Source of the DNA: Candidatus Rokuibacteriota bacterium
GTDB taxonomy: Bacteria; Methylomirabilota; Methylomirabilia; Rokubacteriales; CSP1-6
Direction: 5' to 3'
DNA length: 44,692 nt
Assembly (NCBI GenBank): GCA_003220535.1
Contig: QHSU01000016.1
Location: 1 to 44,692, forward strand
Part shown: positions 35,829 through 43,579 of the stretch, piece after piece
Position numbering within the stretch: the first letter of the stretch is position 1
Layout of the letters: each line of letters opens with the position of its first letter
Made by a program: the position numbers and the translations under genes
Notes under the pieces: generated by a model
What the model was told of the DNA's origin: nothing
The model's input: only the letters and a program-made list of their open reading frames with translations
Databases searched by the model: none

Positions 35829-36701
35829 TCACTTCTGGGTACCGGAATTGCCCGTGGGAGCCACCACCTGGACTCCACGTAAGCCGCTGCGCTCAATAGC
35901 CTGTTGCACCAACCCGGAGGCCTTGGCCTGGTCGATGAAGTCGCTGATGTAGGCGAGGTGTCCGGCGTGACCTTTAGGAACCACCATCGCTACGAGGATG
36001 ACCCCGAAGTGGTCGTCCAGCACCCGAAAGTCGGGGAGTCGGGCCGATTCCTCTAATAGTCCTGGGCGCGTCCCTGCACACAGTTCGGCATGTCCGGTGC
36101 GCAGCAGGTCGAACATGGCCGGTATGCTGTTGGCGCGAACCAATTCAGCTCGCTTCAGCATGCGACTCAGGCGGAGGTCTGAAATGTCCCCGCGCGGAAC
36201 CGCAATGCGGACCCCGGTCTGGTCCACATCCGCGACGTTCCGGATCGACGAGCCGGCTGCCACCATATAGGTGAGGTCGTACTGTATGTAGGGCGGCGAG
36301 AAGTCGACCTGAGCCGCCCGAGATGGATCGATGCCTAGGAGCGCCACATCCCACGCGTTGGCTTGGGCGCCTTCCATGACCGCACCAGGTCTCGGATACT
36401 CGACCGGTAGGAGCGCAACCCCAACACGCGCTGCGAGTGCGCGTGCGACGTCCCACGCCGGCCCCCGCAATTCACCGGTGACGGGGTCCTTGATGGCTAC
36501 GGGCGGACTTCCCAGTCCGACCCCCACTCGAACCTTACCGGATGCGACGAGATCTGCGATCCGAGGGTCGGGGGATTGCTGGGCCTTGGCGGTCAGCGCA
36601 CCGAGCAGGACGACCGCGATAAGCGGAGTCGCAAAAAGCACTTTCGATGGAGCGATCAGCACGATTGTCCTCTTCATATGCAGGAGCACACGCGCATTCA
36701 T
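35829..36701 (-). CDS. Cassette gene: family-3 periplasmic solute-binding protein
   Basis: 290 aa, amino-acid-type receptor (SBP_bac_3). Signal peptide (VLFATPLIAVVLLGALTAKA), then SGKVRVGVGLGSPPVAIKDP, GELRGPAWDVARALAARVGV, WDVALLGIDPSRAAQVDFSP, PYIQYDLTYMVAAGS, the hinge and the late LLRTGHAELCAGTRPGLLEE. ATG 36701 follows AAGGAAGG; the frame is open to 36740. No cognate permease is present. Second receptor-type cassette in the array. Confidence 0.9.
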   Translation of the reverse strand: MNARVLLHMKRTIVLIAPSKVLFATPLIAVVLLGALTAKAQQSPDPRIADLVASGKVRVGVGLGSPPVAIKDPVTGELRGPAWDVARALAARVGVALLPVEYPRPGAVMEGAQANAWDVALLGIDPSRAAQVDFSPPYIQYDLTYMVAAGSSIRNVADVDQTGVRIAVPRGDISDLRLSRMLKRAELVRANSIPAMFDLLRTGHAELCAGTRPGLLEESARLPDFRVLDDHFGVILVAMVVPKGHAGHLAYISDFIDQAKASGLVQQAIERSGLRGVQVVAPTGNSGTQK

Positions 36702-36740
36702 CGCTCCACCTTCCTTTCTTCGACTCGTCGGCCGCGTCAC

Positions 36741-36812
36741 GCCTAACGCCGTGGTGAGCAGCCGCGGGCGAGCGAATGCGAGCCCGCGGTCTGCTCGACT
36801 ACGATGTTATGC
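36741..36812 (-). repeat. attC-like site 7
   Basis: 72 bp. GCCTAAC (36741-36747) and GTTATGC (36806-36812). Long inner pairing GAGCAG-CCGCGGGC with GCCCGCGGCTGCTC on the minus strand with an extra A on the 5' side. The next gene's stop lies 12 bp away. Confidence 0.85.
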
Positions 36813-36824
36813 CGTGGGCGCGTC

Positions 36825-37318
36825 TCAGATCGAAGCAAGAAACGCCTTCGCCGCCAGCATGCGTGAGCTGTCGCGGGAGAGATCCTCCACCATCTTTCGC
36901 ACGCCCCAGTAGAACGCCTCCACAAGGAGAACCGTTCTGCCTGAGGCGTTCGTCACAGTCGGCGACATGGTGACCGTGCGCTCCGGCTCCTCCAGACCGG
37001 CGATGATGGTTTCAGGGAGCCCTTTCCGACCTGATCGGTAGTGAGCCGCTTGATCACCACCTTCTGGGTTTTGCGCTTCTTTTCGAGATCGAGCCCGAGG
37101 TCATGCGTGAGTGGATTGCAGGTAAGGGAGTAGATCACACCCGCTCCAGCCTCGGATGTGACCGTATTTCCGGGTTCAAGGGACCAAGGATAGAAGTCCT
37201 TCAACAGGCCCTTGAATCGGACGGCGGATCCTCCAGCGTGGCTGTAGAGCGTCACCGAGACGCCGCTCGCGGCAGCCGCGAGCACCTGGGTGATCGCGAA
37301 GTTACAACCCGCCGTCAA
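36825..37318 (-). pseudogene. Cassette gene: unknown protein with a frameshift
   Basis: N-terminal part (~100 residues, from TTG 37318) reads NFAITQVLAAAASGVSVTLY, FKGLLKDFYPWSLEPGNTVT, KKRKTQKVVIKRLTTDQVGK. Near 37015-37025 the protein-like sequence moves to another frame: LPETIIAGLEEPERTVTMSP, TNASGRTVLLVEAFYWGVRK, ending at TGA 36825. Restored length ~165 aa. No family recognised. It is the cassette nearest the integron integrase, i.e. the last inserted. Confidence 0.6.
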
Positions 37319-37679
37319 CTGGTGATCTGGCTAAGGCGAAGCATCGTGTGGACGTCCCGGAAGAAGTGGTCCTCAAGAGAATGAATGAGCTGGCGCACTC
37401 GGGCCGGGACCTTCGGATTCAGAGCTAAGGGTCTATATGCCATTGAGATTTACAGGATCGGCATAACTCAAATTCGGTCCGTGAATACACTGACCAGCGT
37501 AGCGCCCCAAGCGCGCAGCAAGGCGGCGTGTAGCATCGGTCGCGCTTTCCAGTTCGCGTCCCGGGCAGTCCAATGGTTCTGGCGACTTACCGGTTCTTCG
37601 CCCGCTGCGCCCGGCTGTGCTATGCAGCGAGGCGCCGCCGTGTAACGCGGCGGATATCGTGGTCGGAACGGCGCGGATA
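37319..37679. other. Spacer between integron integrase and first cassette (expected attI region)
   Basis: 360 bp without a protein-like frame. By position it should hold attI and a cassette promoter reading leftward. I did not find an unambiguous GTTRRRY core here and do not place attI. Confidence 0.4.
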
Positions 37680-38737
37680 TCACGCATCCAGCATCTCGTC
37701 CAGCGGACTGCGCACGCCAGACGGGCCGCGGTTCAGGACGTGCGTGTAGATCTGCGTCGTCGACACGTCGCGGTGCCCCAGGAGTTCCTGGACGGTCCGG
37801 ATGTCGCGGCCGTCCTCGAGCAAATGCGTGGCGAACGAGTGGCGTAGCGTGTGAGGGCCGGCCCGCTTGGCGATCCCGGCGCGCCACACCGCCTGCTTCA
37901 CTGCGCGCTGCACGACCGACTCGTGCAGGTGGATGGCGGCGATGCTCACCGGTGAGCCGGTCGACATACGTTCGCGTCGCTGGCCGGCCCGCGTTCGGGT
38001 ACTTGCGGGCGAGTGCCGTCGGCAGTTCCACCCAGCCGGCGCCGGCCACGAGGTCGCAGCGATGGTTGCTCGCGGACGCCCTCCAGGTGCCGGGCGAGGT
38101 GCGGCTTCACGACAGCCGGCAGCATCGTGACGCGGTCCTTGTCGCCCTTGCCGCTCCGCACGACGATCTGGTTCGTCCCGAAATCCACGTCCTGGACGCG
38201 GAGGCGGCAGCACTCGAGGAGCCTGAGCCCGGCCCCATAGAGAAGAAACGCCATGAGTCGCGGCGGGCCGTCGAGCCGGCGCAGCACGGCCCGCACCTCG
38301 TCCCGGGTCAGGACGACGGGCAAGCGCTGCGGGCGCTTGGCCCGGACGATCTCGTCCATCCACGGGAGATCGACTGCCAGGACCTCCCCGTACAGGAACA
38401 GCAGGGCGCTCAACGCTTGGTTCTGCGTGGACGCGGCGACCTTCCCCTCGACCGCGAGAGAGCTCAGGAAGCACGTGACTTCGGGCGCCCCCATGTCGGC
38501 GGGGTGGCGCTTGTCGTGGAAGAAGATGTAGCGGCGGATCCACGCGACGTAGGCCTTCTCGGTGCGGCGGCTGTAATGTCTGGCGCGGATGGCGGCGCGG
38601 ACGCGGTCGAGCAGTCGTGGCTTGGGCGCGCCGGTCGGGTCGGCTTCGCCTACGCGAAGGGCGAAAGCGAGCGCGGATGATTCCGAGGCGGTGGGATATG
38701 AGAAGGAGCGGCTCGATCGCAGGGCGACACTGGCCAT
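37680..38737 (-). pseudogene. intI: Integron integrase IntI, broken by two frameshifts and a deletion
   Basis: N-terminal part (38737 to ~38090): [60 protein letters not shown] (catalytic Arg), [12 protein letters not shown] (Lys). Then a shift to [20 protein letters not shown], which contains the extra helix found only in integron integrases; about nine residues (normally EWxWQWVFP) are missing after it; [16 protein letters not shown] follows. A second shift near 37935 leads to [59 protein letters not shown] with the His, Arg, His and Tyr of the active site, ending at 37680. It is on the same strand as the cassettes, with its 3' end facing them. The protein cannot be made in one piece. Confidence 0.9.
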
Positions 38738-39288
38738 GTCCTGGCGGCTCCCCTTTTGTTCGTGAGTTTCGACCATAGCCGAGCGAGTCGGGTCGAGCAA
38801 GGCAAATCGACGACGCGGTGCGAGTCCCGCTGGCTGGATGGACTTGGATACAGTTGAGGCGCCGACGACGACACGGCGAGGTGGGCATGGGGCACGGGCT
38901 CCGCTGATTCATCGCTGGCCTGAAGCTCCTCGAGGTCGTGGTCAACGTGGATCGCCACCACATGGTCGGCGTGCTGCGGATCCTTCCATTTCAACAGGGA
39001 GTGCGGGAGGACGAACGGCTCGACGTGAGCGCGGCGACGCGCCTGGCGATGAAGCGAGTGGATCTCCTCGGTCCTGTCGACCCTGGAGAAGCTGGGGCAC
39101 AGATCGAGCGGCTCGAGGCCGACGCGAATTACTTCTGGTGGCCGACGGACTGGCAGCTCAGGACGCTGGGCGCGGCGCTGCTGAAGCGACCGCCGACGTC
39201 CTTGCAGCCCGTCGATCTGCGGGCGCGGTCGTCACACCTGGCAAGGCCTTGCGTGATCGATGACCCGGTGCACGCCCGCGGCGAGACG
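38738..39288. other. Unassigned stretch upstream of intI
   Basis: Frames are open on both strands but translations are not protein-like, except the very right edge that merges into the second integrase fragment. Likely holds the former intI promoter. Confidence 0.35.
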
Positions 39289-39420
39289 GAGGAACAGCGG
39301 GGCGCTCAGCGCTTGGTTCTGCGTCGAAGCCGCGACGTGGTCCTGCTGGGCCAGGGAGCTGAGGAACTGCGTGAGCTTGACCGCCCCTATCTCCTCCTTC
39401 TCGGTGCGTCGGCTGCTATG
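39289..39420 (-). pseudogene. Fragment of a second integron integrase
   Basis: Minus-strand SSRRTEKEEIGAVKLTQFLS then [20 protein letters not shown] aligns with the IntI N-terminal domain ([10 protein letters not shown]..., [22 protein letters not shown]), with ~20 residues missing between SRRTEK and GAVKL. Both ends run into unrelated sequence. It differs from the adjacent intI in sequence, so it is a separate, older copy. Confidence 0.72.
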
Positions 39421-40737
39421 ACAAGCGCGCGGCGCTTCGCGCCCGGTCGAGGAGATGCGGCTGGCGCGGAGCCGGCACGCCGGGCTCGTGCACGCGGAAG
39501 AGCGCCCGCGGTGCGTCCGCGTAGAAGGAAGCCGGTGGCGGTCAAGGCGCTCCCGCTTACTGGAATGCATAGGTCCCGCAAGCGGAACGCCGCTGGACGT
39601 CACCGCAGCAATCTGCCTCCGCGAGAGGGCTCAGGCGGCTTGTTCCGACGTGATGCTGACGGCCTCAGCCTTGGCATCGCGGAGGCAAACAGTTGGGCGG
39701 CGACATGAGCCTTGGCGTCGGGGCCCGAGAGACTGCTTGCCACCCCTGACTACCGGTCGAGGTCTCTGTCCGGTGCGGCGGAGACTCCCGGGGACCAGCC
39801 GGCGCGGTGCGCTTGGGCAGAGATTCACGTGCAGACCAACGCGAAGGATCGCGGCAAGCAGTACGCTCGCGAGTGAGCACGCCGCGCGCTGCCCGTCCGC
39901 ATGTCCGACGGCACGTGCGGTGACACCGGACACACGCAGCGACGGAGCCAAGACCACGAAGTACCCCACAAAGGGCGTGCTTCATGATCCCGCTTGAAAT
40001 GACGACGACTTCCGTCGCGGGTAAGGTGAAGCTTTATCTTGCTGTACCATTCCCCTGTTCCTCCCGCCTCGCTCCCCCTGGTCCCGTCCCGAGCTCGTCA
40101 TCGGTTCACCTCCGGACCCGCTCCTGGCCCGCCGCCGCACGCCTGGAAGTCGCGGTCCGTATCCACGAACCGCTGAAGCATCCGCAAGACCAAGGGCCAG
40201 AGTTCGGGACGCGCGGCCCCCCCCGGACCCTATCCATTCCGTGCATCCTTTCCGGTCCCGTGTTCGGTGCCGACTGCGGTGCCGGGCTGGTCTGCACCCT
40301 GGCCCCGCTGGCATACATGAGGAGCGCGGTCCTGGCCCAAAGGCGCGAGCATCGTCGAGACCACAAGCTCGCTTGCCGACGTACCCGATGACGCATCGCG
40401 AAGGTCATCGTCGGCATTCTCTTGTCAGCCGTCACCGCCTCGAGCGCCAGGCCCGGTGTCGCGTGCTGGCCTAAAAGCCCTGGGGGTTGGACGGAGACAC
40501 GAAAGCCTCCGGAACGGCGGCCCGGTCGTGGTCCGAGTCAGTTCGCAGCAGGCGGCTGCATTTTGCACCGATGGTGACGGACCAGGCGACCGTCATCGAG
40601 GTGGTAGTTCGTCACGGCCCGGGCCGATTCTCTGAGCACTTGCGACCGGTGAGGCTGGGCCGGCCGGTGCTGGCACGCCCCTCGCTCCCGCGATCGATTC
40701 GTGCGTCGCAGATTCACTCAGCAGCGCGCCGTCGAGC
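39421..40737. other. Decayed stretch, no supportable gene
   Basis: Several ORFs over 100 codons exist but are Arg/Ser/Pro-rich and overlap on both strands. One plus-strand frame near 40392-40460 resembles a signal peptide (IAKVIVGILLSAVTASSARP) without a start or a gene behind it. I see no RNA gene, repeat or att site. Confidence 0.4.
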
Positions 40738-41138
40738 AGCTCCGGGCACTGGCCCGAGCCGTATCGGTTCCGTGTCCAGCTCGACGCCGAGGGGTTCCCC
40801 GTGATCTCCGGCCGGTACGGCCAGATCGAGTGGTACTGCGACGGCGTGAACTGCGCCGCACAGTCCGGGGGTTTCTGCGCATTGCCAGGCCAGTTCGCCC
40901 TGGCCGTCCACACCGACCGGCCCGGTTATTTGAGAAGCTGTGGGCGATCCCCGGTGTGAAGCGATACCAGGCTGGCGAGACGGAGATGCGTGCCGTGTTC
41001 CCGCCCGAAGCCCTGGAGCAGGTCGCCAGGGTCATCAAGGCCCGCCGAAAGCACACCTTGGCGCCCGAGGAGGCCCGCCGGAGAGGATTCAAGCCCACAC
41101 ACATTGCGACTTCGGAGTTCGAGAAGCAAAGAGCATGA
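40738..41138 (+). pseudogene. Island gene of unknown function, frameshifted
   Basis: First part in one frame: YRFRVQLDAEGFPVISGRYG, QIEWYCDGVNCAAQSGGFCA, LPGQFALAVHTDRP. Near 40925-40935 the sequence moves by one base to RLFEKLWAIPGVKRYQAGET, EMRAVFPPEALEQVARVIKA, RRKHTLAPEEARRRGF. I have a general memory of such 'LWAIPGVKR...MRAVFPPE' proteins beside tRNA-island integrases; role unknown. The start is not found (upstream frames decayed). Its stop overlaps the next gene by 4 bp, so it belonged to the integration module operon. Confidence 0.6.
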
Positions 41139-41413
41139 GTACCGAGGGTAACCGGTTGGGCGCGGCGACGAGCACCGCCGTGGACCCATTTCTGTCCCTG
41201 CGGACGTTGGCCAGCTATTCGTGCATGAGCGTCAGGAAGCTCCGTCAGTACCTTCACGACTCGGTACATCCCCTGCCCCACTATCGCCTCGGCGGAAAGA
41301 TCGTCGTGCGCCGGTCGGAATTCGACGCCTGGATGGCCGCCTATCGCCGAGTGGGCCAGGCCGATGTCGAAGGAATCGTCAACTCGGTGATCAGCGATCT
41401 CCGTAGGGCCTGA
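41135..41413 (+). CDS. Helix-turn-helix (excisionase-like) protein
   Basis: 92 aa with a MerR/excisionase-type winged HTH: FLSLRTLASYSCMSVRKLRQ, YLHDSVHPLPHYRLGGKIVV, RRSEFDAWMAAYRR. It matches the HTH_17 pattern in which the G-K-I/W-x-V-R-R segment forms the wing. Placed directly before the integrase it is likely the recombination directionality factor or a regulator of it. ATG overlaps the upstream stop (ATGA). Confidence 0.85.
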   Translation: MSTEGNRLGAATSTAVDPFLSLRTLASYSCMSVRKLRQYLHDSVHPLPHYRLGGKIVVRRSEFDAWMAAYRRVGQADVEGIVNSVISDLRRA

Positions 41414-41490
41414 CGGCGCGCTTCATGTAGCATCTCCTCTCGGCATCCTCGTGAAGTGAACCCGCACCGACAGGAGGGAACGCCCATGGG

Positions 41491-42693
41491 GTGAAAGTCC
41501 GAGAGAAACGAAAAGGCTCACGGGTCTGGTGGCTGTTCATCGACTACCAGGGTCGGCGGAAAGCCAGGAGGATTGGGGATCGCAAGGCGGCCGAGCTCGC
41601 GGCGATCAAGATTCGGGCACGACTCGCGGAAGGCGACGCGACCGTGTTGGCGCCGGCTCCGGCTTCAAGTGTTCCAACGCTCGCCGAGTACGCCGAACGG
41701 TGGCTCACGGAGGCCATCGCGCCGCACCGCAAACCGCGTACGGAGGACTACTACCGGAAGATCCTCGATCGCCACCTCTTGCCCGAGTTCGGCAAGCTCC
41801 CTCTCACCGAGATCAGACCCGCCCAGGTTCGTGCCTTCATCGCTGAGAAGCTCAGCGCAAAGGCGTCTCGGAACACCGTCAAGAACATGGCGGCGACGCT
41901 CCGCGCGATTCTGTACCAGGCTCAGCAGATGGACGAGCTGATCCCCAGCAACCCCGCCGCGAGGTTCGGCAAGTTCTTCGATGCCCGCCATGACGCCAGG
42001 GAGCACGTCGTGGTCCTCGAGCCTGAAGATGTAGCCCGAGTGCTCAAATCAGCGACGAAGTGGTATGCCGATCACGAGCTGGCTGTCAGGATGCTCTTCT
42101 ACACCGGGATGCGCGAAGGCGAGATGCTGGGCCTTCGCTGGGAGGACGTCGACTGGCAGCGGCACTTGGTCGACCTGCGGCGCACCGTCGCGTTCAGGCA
42201 GCATCGCTTGATCGTGAACACGCCGAAGAGCGGCAAGCTGCGAACGATCGACGTGCCCGCCGCCCTGACGGCCTGCCTGCGCGAGCTTCATTCGATCCGC
42301 CAGGCCCAGGCCGTCGTCGTCGGCGCGGCGTTGTCACCGTGGATCTTCCGCTCGGCGACGGACTCTGACAAGCCGATGAACGATGCGTGGTTTCGTGATC
42401 GGGTGTGGCGGCCGCTCTTAGAGAAAGCCGAAGTCCGTCACGTCCGCGTCCACGACGCTCGCCACACCTATGCCTCGCTGATGCTGCGCCGCGGGGTGCC
42501 CATCGCGTACGTCTCGAAGCAGCTCGGGCACTCCTCGATCCAGATCACGGTGGACCTCTACGACCATTTCATCCCGGGCGCCGACCGACACCACGTCGAA
42601 GGACTCGCAGAAGCGATCGAGGACGCCGGAAGGCAACTGGACGCAACCCAGCCGCAACCAGACCCCGCCACCGAGAAACGCGCCTCGCCGTAA
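41491..42693 (+). CDS. Tyrosine recombinase, tRNA-island integrase
   Basis: 400 aa. N-terminal arm-binding part (VREKRKGSRVWWLFIDYQGR), SAM-like core-binding domain (LAEYAERWLTEAIAPHRKPR), catalytic domain with Arg in YTGMREGEMLGLRWEDVDW, Lys in NTPKSGKLRTI, HxxR in VHDARHTYASLMLRRG, His in LGHSSIQITVDLYDHF with the nucleophilic Tyr. Ends 14 bp before the tRNA repeat, as expected for an integrase next to its att site. The GTG start has AGGAGG 13 bases upstream, while an out-of-frame ATG (ATG-GGG-TGA at 41486) is placed better; one missing G would restore MGVKVREK. Confidence 0.93.
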   Translation: MKVREKRKGSRVWWLFIDYQGRRKARRIGDRKAAELAAIKIRARLAEGDATVLAPAPASSVPTLAEYAERWLTEAIAPHRKPRTEDYYRKILDRHLLPEFGKLPLTEIRPAQVRAFIAEKLSAKASRNTVKNMAATLRAILYQAQQMDELIPSNPAARFGKFFDARHDAREHVVVLEPEDVARVLKSATKWYADHELAVRMLFYTGMREGEMLGLRWEDVDWQRHLVDLRRTVAFRQHRLIVNTPKSGKLRTIDVPAALTACLRELHSIRQAQAVVVGAALSPWIFRSATDSDKPMNDAWFRDRVWRPLLEKAEVRHVRVHDARHTYASLMLRRGVPIAYVSKQLGHSSIQITVDLYDHFIPGADRHHVEGLAEAIEDAGRQLDATQPQPDPATEKRASP

Positions 42694-42705
42694 GTTCTTG
42701 AAGGA

Positions 42706-42752
42706 GTTGGTGCCCCCGGGGTGACTCGAACACCCGGCACGCAGTTTAGGAA
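42706..42752. repeat. attR: 47-bp repeat within tRNA-Arg
   Basis: Perfect copy of 31077-31123. Covers the tRNA from anticodon loop to CCA plus two flanking bases, so integration rebuilt an intact tRNA here. Confidence 0.9.
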
Positions 42753-42784
42753 ACTGCTGCTCTATCCACCTGAGCTACGGGGGC
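42708..42784 (-). tRNA. tRNA-Arg (anticodon CCT)
   Basis: 77 nt with encoded CCA. Acceptor GCCCCCG/CGGGGGC, D-stem GCTC/GAGC, anticodon stem GCAGT/ACTGC with loop TTCCTAA (anticodon CCT, reads AGG), variable GTGCC, T-stem GGGTG/CACCC with loop TTCGAGT. All stems pair perfectly. Serves as the integration site of the island. Confidence 0.97.
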
Positions 42785-42932
42785 GTAAGACCTACACGAC
42801 ACTCGCGCCGGATTTTACCATTGTGTGCCCATTTATGTGCCCATCAGCAGCTGCCCTGCGTGGCCTTCAGGTCAGCGAGGATGCGGGCCGCTACCAGACC
42901 CTCAGCATTGCGGTAGATCACCTCGCAATTGA

Positions 42933-43493
42933 AAAAGCCGCGCTGCCTTTGATCTGGCCTTCGATCAGAAAACCAATCACCTGCCCGTCTCGCTGACGGA
43001 GACCTCCCTACTAGGGCCGGGGGCGATATCAGACGTTACTCTTACATTTCTTGGGTGGGAGCGGCTCGAACAGCTCCGGCGAGGTACGCCGACTAGTCGT
43101 AAAGCATTCATGGCCATGCAGTACAGGGACCCGATGCTGGACCAACTCGTAAATGACCATTTCCGCGCCGCGGTGGCTCAGACTGGATTTGAGTTACGAC
43201 GGCTGGACGATGAGCAACCAGCCGGTCTGATTGATGATCGTCTTCGTGTAGAGATTCAATCTGCGCGCTTTCTCATCGCTGACCTGACGCACGGCAACCG
43301 AGGAGCTTACTGGGAGGCCGGATACGCCGAGGGGCTGGGCAGGCCCGTGATCTACACTTGTCAGCACTCGAAGTTCGCAGAGACAAGCCACTTTGATACG
43401 AACCACCATCTAACCGTCCTATGGGACGAGGGCGCTATAGACGTGGCAATGGAGAAGTTGAAGGCGACAATCCCGGAAGCAACCCGTGAGTGA
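42933..43493 (+). pseudogene. Nucleoside 2-deoxyribosyltransferase-like (Toll/NUC-like) protein, 5' end missing
   Basis: The frame is open from 42933 after a TGA and reads like protein from ~42945: DLAFDQKTNHLPVSLTETSL, GWERLEQLRRGTPTSRKAFM, then MQYRDPMLDQLVNDHFRAAV, SARFLIADLTHGNRGAYWEA, GYAEGLGRPVIYTC, HFDTNHHLTVLWDEG. The ADLT-x-N-x-YWE-x-GYAEGLGRPVIY motif resembles nucleoside deoxyribosyltransferases and related NUC folds. Homologues I recall are longer, with an N-terminal region before GWERLEQL, so the start is probably lost; the first ATG (43104/43110) leaves 127-129 residues. It directly follows the tRNA, so island insertion or earlier events may have cut it. Confidence 0.62.
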
Positions 43494-43579
43494 TCTCGCC
43501 CGCCTGCTCCTCGTCACACTGGAAGCTGCACTCCAAGCGGTCTGCTAGACTCCCGCCAGCCATTCCAACCGAGGTGCCC

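Larger units (their letters stand above)
31077..42752. mobile_element. Genomic island integrated in tRNA-Arg(CCT)
   Basis: An ~11.7-kb segment bounded by perfect 47-bp direct repeats. The right copy is the 3' half of an intact tRNA-Arg gene; next to it lies a tyrosine integrase (41491-42693) and a small HTH protein (41135-41413). The left copy is a tRNA fragment. Contents from left: BrnA/BrnT, seven attC-bounded cassettes, a broken integron integrase, a fragment of a second one, a decayed stretch, then the integrase module. No transfer genes or replication genes are seen, so it is an integrative island without its own conjugation functions. Confidence 0.85.

Noticed and set aside
32079..36812. 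CRISPR array reading of the regularly spaced palindromes
   Set aside because: The palindromes differ in length and sequence, are 300-1200 bp apart and alternate with genes; they fit attC sites.
37319..37679. A defined attI site
   Set aside because: Several near matches to the core exist but none stands out, so I leave only the region.
38938..39708. 256-codon plus-strand ORF right of intI
   Set aside because: Its right half is the antisense of the second integrase fragment, and the left half has no protein-like features.
39984..40391. ORFs of 110-135 codons on both strands
   Set aside because: Pro/Arg/Ser-rich translations without motifs, overlapping each other; no RBS or family support.
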